From NCBI GenBank assembly GCA_040752275.1, contig JBFMFH010000101.1:1-64000 (forward strand): a stretch of DNA of 64,000 bases, in the 5' to 3' direction. Positions 57,993 to 64,000 of this stretch are shown piece by piece. The notes under the pieces are model-generated. The model did not search any database and was not told the origin of the DNA. It worked only from the letters and a program-made list of their open reading frames with translations. Source of the DNA: JBFMFH01 sp040752275 (lineage in GTDB: Bacteria; Acidobacteriota; Vicinamibacteria; Vicinamibacterales; JAKQTR01). Positions within the stretch are counted from its first letter, which is position 1. Every line of letters starts with the position of its first letter. The position numbers were made by a program, and so were the translations under genes.

Positions 57993-58297
57993 CGTAGGGT
58001 CCTCCTCTGGAATGGAAGGACCACCATAATAGTCCCGAGGACAGAAGGTCAAGGCGACTGCTTGCGGCCCAAGCCAGACAGCGGGCGGCGGATTGACCAG
58101 CCGGGCATGCTAGCATGACACGTTCCGGCCGCTCGAGGGCGACGTTCGTCCAAACGCCGTGACGCGAGACATGCCGGCATGACACGAGTGCGTGTCGTGC
58201 AGGTCCGCGCCGTGGTGGCCAACATCCGCCTCAAGGGCAGGCTGCCGTCGACGGAGCGCGGGCAGCAGCCGCAGCGGCGGTAGGGGACTCCCGTACG
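57993..58297. other. Intergenic region, nothing recognised
   Basis: About 305 bp between divergent M28 and M23 peptidase genes. It contains a 34-codon ORF from 58179 that I do not support. No array, terminator or promoter was recognised. Confidence 0.5.
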
Positions 58298-59578
58298 ATG
58301 CCTTGTCGCTCAGCAGTCGTCTCTGGCCTTGCGCTGCTGTCACTTGTGGCCGCTTGTGGGGAAGAGTCCGGACCTCCATCGTTCCCGCGGGCGGCCGCAG
58401 ACGTGTATCTCGAGCCGGACACCGTGGAGGTCACGGGCGTTGTTCCCGGGAACGCGACACTGGCGGGGTTGATGTCTACGCACCTCGCGCCGGAGGACGC
58501 CGCGGCGGCGATCCGCCTGATTGCCGCCCGCTTCGATCCGCGGAAGCTGCGAACGGACCAGGTCTACACGCTGACGAAGACCTCGGCCGGCGCCCTGAGG
58601 GACTTCAGGTATGAGATCGACGTGGATCAGTTCCTCCTCGTCGCGCCAGCGTCGTTCACGGCGCCGGCCGACCTGCGCGCGGAAGTCCTGACCTACGCCC
58701 GCGAAGAGGCGACGGCGGCCGCCGCAGGCGCCATCACCAGCGAAACCCCGTCTCTGTTTGAGTCCATGCAGGCTGCCGGGGAGTCGGACGACCTGTCGAT
58801 CGGGCTCGCCACGGTGTTTGCCGGTGAGATTGATTTCAATTCCGAGCTGCGCGAGGGGGATCACTACCGCCTCGCGTTCCGGAAGATCACGCGCGAGACG
58901 GGGACGGTATCCTACGGGGAGGTCCTCGCCGCCGAGTTCTTCAACGACGGCCGGCACATCACGGCGTTCCGTTTCGTCATGCCGGACGGTAAGAGGGGGT
59001 ACTACGATGAGAATGGCCGATCGCTGAAGCGGTTCTTCCTCAAGTCGCCCCTCAAGCTCGAGCCCAGGATCACCTCGCGGTTCTCGTACGCGCGCCGCCA
59101 TCCGGTGCTCCACGTCACCCGGGCGCACCCGGCGGTCGACTACGCGGCGCCGGTGGGGTCGAGTGTCGTCGCCGTGTCGAACGGCACCGTGACGCGGGCC
59201 GGGTGGGCGGGGCAGGCTGGCCGGCTCGTCGCCATCCGGCACGCAGGCGGCTACGAAAGCATGTACCTGCACCTGTCGTCGATCGCCGTGCGGGTCGGCC
59301 AGCGCGTCAATCAGGGCGATGTCGTCGGCAAGTCCGGCGCGTCAGGGCTGGTGAGCGGGCCGCACCTCGATTACCGGCTCAAGAAGAACGGCGTCTACGT
59401 CGATCCGCTGAACGAGCACAAACGGATGCCCCCCGGCGAACCCATTGCCGCCGCGCTGAGAGCAGCATTCCAGGCAGAGCGCGACAAGCTCGCCGCCCTG
59501 CTGCCCGCCGACGTCGTGTCCGCCCCGCCGGCCCGCGCGACGAAGGCGGACGTCCCGCCGCTTCCCAGCGCACGCTAG
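58298..59578 (+). CDS. M23/LytM-domain lipoprotein (peptidoglycan peptidase family)
   Basis: 426 residues. Lipoprotein leader ending LLSLVAACGEE. N-terminal opacity-associated/LysM-like region with YTLTKT, VVPGNATLAGLM. C-terminal LytM domain: HPAVDYAAPVGSSVVAVSNG (His and Asp of the zinc site), GYESMYLHLSSIAV, GQRVNQGDVVGKSGASG and GPHLDYRL. The usual HxH is HxD here, as in a known subset of M23 proteins, so it may be an active endopeptidase or a regulator. Copy B of the 93-bp repeat starts 11 bp after the stop. Confidence 0.88.
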   Translation: MPCRSAVVSGLALLSLVAACGEESGPPSFPRAAADVYLEPDTVEVTGVVPGNATLAGLMSTHLAPEDAAAAIRLIAARFDPRKLRTDQVYTLTKTSAGALRDFRYEIDVDQFLLVAPASFTAPADLRAEVLTYAREEATAAAAGAITSETPSLFESMQAAGESDDLSIGLATVFAGEIDFNSELREGDHYRLAFRKITRETGTVSYGEVLAAEFFNDGRHITAFRFVMPDGKRGYYDENGRSLKRFFLKSPLKLEPRITSRFSYARRHPVLHVTRAHPAVDYAAPVGSSVVAVSNGTVTRAGWAGQAGRLVAIRHAGGYESMYLHLSSIAVRVGQRVNQGDVVGKSGASGLVSGPHLDYRLKKNGVYVDPLNEHKRMPPGEPIAAALRAAFQAERDKLAALLPADVVSAPPARATKADVPPLPSAR

Positions 59579-59588
59579 GACTACGCCT

Positions 59589-59681
59589 GCCGAACACCCC
59601 CGTTCTAGAGCGGGTCTCCTCCCGGAGTCCTCCCGGAGTCCTCCCGGAGTCCCCTGTCTCCTCCGGCCGCAGGCCGCGGCG
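59589..59681. repeat. 93-bp dispersed intergenic repeat, copy B
   Basis: Matches 1-93 at 90 of 93 positions. Contains three TCCCGGAGTCC 11-mers and the 17-bp block at 59663-59679. Lies in the 338-bp gap between the M23 peptidase and the DUF1015 gene; the remainder of that gap shows no feature. Confidence 0.85.
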
Positions 59682-59916
59682 CGGCTGGTCTCGGTCCCTG
59701 TCGTGCTTGACTTCCCGGCCCCTTCCTGCTGAAGTACGGCCCGCTGGGGCCGATTGTCCGGCCTCCGGCGACTGCGTTGGGTTCCGGAACGACGGCCGGC
59801 CGTGTCACGGACCGTCCAGCATCGAGCCGGAGCATGAGGACCAGGGCCCACCAGACCTGCACGATCGTGGCGCCGCGCTCAGAGTGGAGACGCGAAGCCG
59901 CAGATAGGACCACCAG

Positions 59917-61134
59917 ATGGCCAAGATTCGACCGTTTCGAGCCTTGAGGCCCGATCCGTCCCTCGTGTCGCAGATTGCCTCCGTGCCCTACGATGTCGTC
60001 AACACCCGAGAAGCGCGGGCTCTTGCCGCCGGCAACGACCTGAGCTTCCTGCACGTGTCGAGGGCCGAGATCGACCTGCCTCCCGACACGAACCCCTATG
60101 CCGACATCGTGTACGAGACGGCCAAGGCCAGGTTTGCCGCGATGCGGCCGAACTTCGTCGTGGAACCGGGGCCCGCGCTCTACTTGTACAAGCTGAGAAT
60201 GGGCCCGCACGAGCAGACGGGGCTGGCGGCCTGTTACTCGGTAGACGAGTACGACGCCGGCCTGATCAAGAAGCACGAGAAGACACGGCGCGACAAGGAA
60301 GACGATCGCACGCGGCACATCACCGAGCTTCGCGCCCAGACCGGGCCGGTGTTCCTGACCTACCGGGCGTCGGCCGATGTCGACGCGGTCGCGGCGCGCG
60401 TGGCCGGGACGGAGCCGCTCTACGATCTCGTCGCGCCCGATGGCGTGGCGCATACGGTGTGGAAGGTGACCGGCGACGAGGCGGCGGCCATCGTGGCCGG
60501 ATTCGCCGAACTGCCAGCGCTCTATATCGCGGACGGCCACCACCGGGCGGCCAGCGCGGCCCGGGCGCGCAGAGTCGTCTCCCGCGACACGGGGCCTGAC
60601 GGCGTCGTCGAGGCCGACTGGTTCCTCGCGGTGGCGTTCCCGGACAATCAGACCCAGATTCTGCCCTACAACCGAATCGTGAAGGACCTGGCGGGGCTCA
60701 CCCCCGACGCGTTCCTTGCGGCGGTCAGACGCGCGTTCCCGGTTCGCGACGGCGGGCCTGCCACTCCGGCCCGGAAGGGCGACGTTGCCGTGTACCTCGG
60801 CGGGGCCTGGTACACCCTCGATGTCGGGACGAAGGGCGGCACCGACGTCGTCAGCCGGCTTGACGTGAGCATCCTGCAAGATCATCTGCTCGACCCGGTG
60901 CTGAAGATTGGCGACGTGCGCACGGATGGGCGCATCGACTTCGTCGGCGGCATCCGCGGAACCGCGGAACTCGAGCAGATCGTGCAAGGCGGCAGGGCGG
61001 CCGTCGCGTTTTCCATGTTCCCGGTCACGGTGGCCGATTTGATGGGCATCGCAGACGCGGGTGACATCATGCCTCCCAAGTCGACGTGGTTCGAGCCGAA
61101 GCTGAGGGATGCGCTCGTCATTCACACGATTTAG
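59917..61134 (+). CDS. DUF1015 family protein
   Basis: 405 residues. Begins KIRPFRALRPDP; contains VASVPYDVV-like IASVPYDVVNTREAR, KHEKTRRDKEDDRTRH, YIADGHHRAASAA and LPYNRIVKDL, all family hallmarks (probable metal/phosphate site in ADGHHR). DUF1015 genes are often next to serA and serC, as here. Proposed roles include serine kinase-like or phosphate chemistry, not proven. The stop codon TAG forms part of a heptad unit at 61132. Confidence 0.85.
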   Translation: MAKIRPFRALRPDPSLVSQIASVPYDVVNTREARALAAGNDLSFLHVSRAEIDLPPDTNPYADIVYETAKARFAAMRPNFVVEPGPALYLYKLRMGPHEQTGLAACYSVDEYDAGLIKKHEKTRRDKEDDRTRHITELRAQTGPVFLTYRASADVDAVAARVAGTEPLYDLVAPDGVAHTVWKVTGDEAAAIVAGFAELPALYIADGHHRAASAARARRVVSRDTGPDGVVEADWFLAVAFPDNQTQILPYNRIVKDLAGLTPDAFLAAVRRAFPVRDGGPATPARKGDVAVYLGGAWYTLDVGTKGGTDVVSRLDVSILQDHLLDPVLKIGDVRTDGRIDFVGGIRGTAELEQIVQGGRAAVAFSMFPVTVADLMGIADAGDIMPPKSTWFEPKLRDALVIHTI

Positions 61135-61205
61135 GGACCAGGGATCAGAGACCAGGGACCGGTAGAGGCGGAACAGGTCCCCGGCCCCCGGTCCCCGATC
61201 CCTTG
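61132..61205. repeat. Facing heptad arrays, CAGGGAC type
   Basis: Left arm: TAGGGAC, CAGGGAT, CAGAGAC, CAGGGAC. Right arm, inverted: GGTCCCC/GATCCC-type units (about 61178-61202). The TAG is the stop codon of the DUF1015 gene, and the right arm ends 10 bp before the serA start. Confidence 0.85.
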
Positions 61206-61214
61206 GGGGTCTTT

Positions 61215-62480
61215 ATGAAAGTCCTGATTGCCGACAAGTTCGAGAAGAGCGGCCTCGATGCGTTGCAGGAGGCCGGATGTGAGGTGCTGTTCGCGCCGGA
61301 TCTGAAAGACGCCGCGCTGGCCGATGCGCTGGCGACGAGCAAGGCCGAGGTGCTCGTCGTCCGGTCCACGAAGGTCACCGCAGCCATCCTGGAGGCCAGC
61401 AACCTGGCGCTGGTGGTCCGCGCCGGGGCGGGCTACGACACGATCGACGTCAGGGCCGCGTCGAAGCGCGGAATCTACGTCTCGAACTGTCCGGGCAAGA
61501 ACTCGATTGCGGTGGCCGAACTGGCATTCGGCCTCATCCTCTCCCTCGACCGGCGGATCCCGGACAACGTTGCCGAGCTTCGCGCCGGCAGGTGGAACAA
61601 GAAGGAGTACTCGAAGGCGCGCGGCCTCTTCGGGCGCACCCTCGGACTGCTGGGCTTCGGCAGCATCGGCCAGGAGATGGCCAAGCGCGCCCAGGCCTTT
61701 GGGATGAACATCGCGGTCTGGAGCGAGATCGGCGTCGAGATTGGCCGCGATGGCCTGCCCATCGACCTCCCGCTTCTCGTCCGCCTGCGTCCGCCGTCGG
61801 GCTACCCGATCGAACCCGTCGTCCGTGTCTTCGACACGCCGGCCGAGGTGGCGGCCAACTGCGACGTGCTCAGCGTGCACCTGGCGCTCAACGACAAGAC
61901 GCGAGGGTTGGTGAACGACGAGGTGCTCGGCAGGCTGAACCCCGGGTCCTTCTTCGTCAACACCGCCCGTGGCGAGGTCGTGGACTACAGGGCGCTCGAA
62001 GCCGCCGTGAAGAACAATGGCATCCGCGTGGCCCTGGACGTCTATGCGAAAGAGCCCGCGACGCCGTCCGGCGATTTCGTGGATTCGCTCATCGGCTTGC
62101 CGAACGTGTATGGCACTCATCACATCGGCGCGTCAACCGACCAGGCGCAGGAGGCCATCGCGGCCGAGACCGTGCGCATCGTCACGACCTACCAGCAGAC
62201 CGGACGCGTGCCGAATGTCATCAATTTGAGCAAACGGACACCCGCCACCCACGTGCTGGTCGTCCGGCATCAGGACAAGCCCGGCGTTCTGGCGCACGTG
62301 TTCGACCGGCTGCGTGAGTCGAGCCTCAACGTGCAGGAGACCGAGAACATCATCTTCGCGGACGCCGTGGCGGCAGTCGCGCGGATCAGTCTGGAAGGCG
62401 AGCCGTCGGCCGACGTGATTTCGGCCATCAAGTCCGGGAACCAGTACGTGCTCGACGTGCACGTGGTGGCGATGACCTAG
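61215..62480 (+). CDS. serA: D-3-phosphoglycerate dehydrogenase
   Basis: 421 residues. Catalyses the first step of serine synthesis, oxidising 3-phosphoglycerate with NAD. Motifs: VVRAGAGYDTIDV, NSIAVAELAFGLIL, the NAD-binding GLLGFGSIGQEM near 147, FFVNTARGEVVD and GTHHIGASTDQAQEA (catalytic His). The C-terminal ~80 residues are an ACT domain (HVLVVRHQDKPGVLAHVFDRL), which usually mediates feedback by serine. ATG at 61215 by homology. Starts 80 bp after the DUF1015 stop. Confidence 0.95.
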   Translation: MKVLIADKFEKSGLDALQEAGCEVLFAPDLKDAALADALATSKAEVLVVRSTKVTAAILEASNLALVVRAGAGYDTIDVRAASKRGIYVSNCPGKNSIAVAELAFGLILSLDRRIPDNVAELRAGRWNKKEYSKARGLFGRTLGLLGFGSIGQEMAKRAQAFGMNIAVWSEIGVEIGRDGLPIDLPLLVRLRPPSGYPIEPVVRVFDTPAEVAANCDVLSVHLALNDKTRGLVNDEVLGRLNPGSFFVNTARGEVVDYRALEAAVKNNGIRVALDVYAKEPATPSGDFVDSLIGLPNVYGTHHIGASTDQAQEAIAAETVRIVTTYQQTGRVPNVINLSKRTPATHVLVVRHQDKPGVLAHVFDRLRESSLNVQETENIIFADAVAAVARISLEGEPSADVISAIKSGNQYVLDVHVVAMT

Positions 62481-62490
62481 GAGATCCTCC

Positions 62491-63591
62491 ATGTCCCACG
62501 AAACTCCACGCGTGTTCAACTTCGCGGCTGGCCCGGCCGTGCTGCCGCTCCCCGTGCTCGAAGAGGCCCAGCGCGACCTGGTCAGCATGCCCGGCGCCGG
62601 CATGTCGATCCTCGAAATGAGTCACCGGGGCAAGTTCTTCGATGCCTGCGCGAAGCAGACGGAAGCCGACATCCGGAAGCTGGCCGACATCCCGGACGAC
62701 TACCGCGTGCTGTTCCTGCCCGGCGGCGCCAGCCTGCAGTTCTCGATGGTGCCGCTCAACTTCCTGCCCCGGGACGGCTCGGCCAACTACATCGTCACCG
62801 GGTCGTGGTCGCAGAAGGCGGTGAAGGAAGCCAAGAAGGTCGCCGGGGTGAACGTGGCATGGACCGGCGAAGCCGGCAACTTCAGCACCGTGCCGGCTCC
62901 GGGCGATCTCAAGCTGAATCCGAACGCGGCGTACGTGGCCTTTACGTCGAACGAAACAATCCACGGCGTTGAATTCAAGTACGTCCCCGACTCGGGCGGC
63001 GTGCCGCTCGTCTGCGACACCTCATCCGACATGTTCAGCCGCCCGCTCGACGTGACGAAGCATGCGCTCATCTATGCCGGCGCCCAGAAGAACATCGGGC
63101 CGGCAGGGGTCGCGCTCGTCATCGTCAGAGATGAGTGGCTGAAGCGGCGCGTCGACGATCCCAAGCTGCCGACGATGCTGAACTACGCGATCCACGCGGA
63201 GAACGGGTCGATGTACAACACCCCGCCCGTCTTCGCGATCTACATCATGGGCCTCGTGATGAAGTGGCTCCTGGCCATCGGGGGCCTGCCGGCCATCCAC
63301 GCGATCAACGAACGCAAGGCGGCCAGGCTCTACGCGGAAATCGACCGCACGGGCTTCTACAGGGGCCACGCCGAGAAGGCCTGCCGGTCGCTGATGAACG
63401 TCACGTTCCGCCTGCCGAGCGAGGAACTCGAGGCCGCGTTCGTGAAGGAGTCGAAAGCGGCCGGCCTCGATGGCCTCAAGGGCCACCGGTCGGTTGGAGG
63501 CCTGCGAGCCTCGATCTACAACGCATTCCCGGAAGACGGCATCGACGCGCTGGTGCAGTTCATGCGGGAGTTCGAACGCAAGAACGGGTAG
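62491..63591 (+). CDS. serC: Phosphoserine aminotransferase
   Basis: 366 residues. PLP enzyme converting 3-phosphohydroxypyruvate and glutamate to phosphoserine. Motifs: FNFAAGPAVLPLPVLEEAQ, GMSILEMSHRGK, FLPGGASLQFSMVPLN, the Schiff-base Lys in IYAGAQKNIGPAGV (near 199), NTPPVFAIYIMG and LKGHRSVGGLRASIYNA. GGAGATCCTCC upstream. 10 bp after serA. Confidence 0.96.
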   Translation: MSHETPRVFNFAAGPAVLPLPVLEEAQRDLVSMPGAGMSILEMSHRGKFFDACAKQTEADIRKLADIPDDYRVLFLPGGASLQFSMVPLNFLPRDGSANYIVTGSWSQKAVKEAKKVAGVNVAWTGEAGNFSTVPAPGDLKLNPNAAYVAFTSNETIHGVEFKYVPDSGGVPLVCDTSSDMFSRPLDVTKHALIYAGAQKNIGPAGVALVIVRDEWLKRRVDDPKLPTMLNYAIHAENGSMYNTPPVFAIYIMGLVMKWLLAIGGLPAIHAINERKAARLYAEIDRTGFYRGHAEKACRSLMNVTFRLPSEELEAAFVKESKAAGLDGLKGHRSVGGLRASIYNAFPEDGIDALVQFMREFERKNG

Positions 63592-63608
63592 GCACCGGCG
63601 ACGCCCTG

Positions 63609-64000
63609 TCAGCCGGCGTCGGCGAGCACGTCGTGTACCTTCCGCGCGAGCGCGTCAGGACTGAAGGGCTTCTGGAGGAAGGGCACGTCACGCAGGGATC
63701 CTCCCTGCGGGACGAGGGCGTCGTCCGCATATCCCGACATGTAGAGGATACGCAGGTCTGGGCGTCGTTCCACCAGTCGGGCTGCCAACTCGAAGCCGTT
63801 CATGCCGGGCATGACCACGTCCGTGAGCAGAAGATCCAGCCGGTCGGGCCAGCCGGTCTCGATCTCCAGCGCCTCGCTGGGCGTCCCCGCTTCGAGCACA
63901 CGGTGCCCAGCCGCCTTGAGTGCCCGCACGGCCAGCTTGCGTAGAGCCCGGTCATCCTCCACCACCAGCAGTGTCGCCGACCTTCCTTGAGGGCGACTGA
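63609..64000 (-). CDS. Receiver domain of a two-component protein (5' end outside the window)
   Basis: About 130 residues visible. A receiver domain: LLVVEDD (acidic pocket), LLLTDVVMPGMNG (phospho-acceptor Asp), YMSGYADDA and FLQKPFSPDALARKV (conserved Lys). The frame stays open to the window edge with a linker (SRPQGRSATLLVVEDD), typical of the C-terminal receiver of a hybrid histidine kinase. Internal GTG at 63965 is not taken as a true start. Convergent with serC. Confidence 0.85.
   Translation of the reverse strand, partial: SRPQGRSATLLVVEDDRALRKLAVRALKAAGHRVLEAGTPSEALEIETGWPDRLDLLLTDVVMPGMNGFELAARLVERRPDLRILYMSGYADDALVPQGGSLRDVPFLQKPFSPDALARKVHDVLADAG

Noticed and set aside
58179..58283. 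A 34-codon ORF upstream of the M23 peptidase
   Set aside because: Very basic composition, no ribosome site, no similarity recognised.

Overview
The window is high-GC DNA (roughly two thirds G+C by eye). It reads as a chromosome fragment of an aerobic Gram-negative bacterium, most likely Acidobacteriota of the Vicinamibacteria type. This is inferred from an alternative complex III plus caa3 oxidase operon, several large exported peptidases and a BNR-repeat protein with Gly/Arg-rich inserts, and a DUF5916 outer-membrane protein. No rRNA, tRNA, CRISPR array or recognisable insertion sequence was seen.

Layout. 0.3-3.2 kb: two linked CydA-like membrane subunits of the cytochrome bd superfamily, the first ending in two haem-c motifs. 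3.2-8.8 kb: exonuclease III with a cytochrome c lipoprotein, a YkgJ-type Cys-cluster protein with a diacylglycerol-kinase-like enzyme, a possible small RNA with a strong terminator, and a DUF4214-methyltransferase. 8.8-15.3 kb: exported BNR-repeat protein, small exported protein, M28 peptidase with an M19-like tail. 15.3-17.9 kb: NRAMP-related transporter coupled to an MgtE-N/CBS regulator. 18.1-31.1 kb (minus strand): actABCDEF, a small membrane protein, SCO, and caa3 oxidase subunits II, I, III and IV, an almost complete quinol-to-oxygen electron transfer module. 31.4-32.5 kb: zinc-ribbon protein and a two-unit thioredoxin-fold protein whose second redox motif is interrupted by an in-frame TGA exactly at the first Cys. 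32.5-37.3 kb: acetyltransferase, agmatinase family, ATP-grasp, radical SAM/SPASM, sugar epimerase. 37.4-40.9 kb: nadA-nadC-nadB. 41-46.5 kb: P-type ATPase and DUF5916 protein. 46.5-51 kb: four-helix-bundle protein, double GNAT protein, UspA, and a sodium/solute symporter with an upstream micro-ORF. 51-59.6 kb: S9 peptidase, aminotransferase with malQ, M28 peptidase, M23 peptidase. 59.9-63.6 kb: DUF1015-serA-serC. The right edge cuts a receiver-containing protein.

The most unusual features are: (1) the candidate selenocysteine codon in the thioredoxin-like gene; (2) a family of 7-bp tandem arrays (consensus about C-R-G-R-N-N-N) between genes, often as facing inverted arms, which supply stop codons or run into C-termini; (3) an NRAMP-fold transporter lacking the transition-metal ligand Met, next to a detached MgtE-like cytosolic regulator; (4) the CydA-like pair with haem-c tail; (5) a near-identical 93-bp intergenic repeat at both ends of the window.
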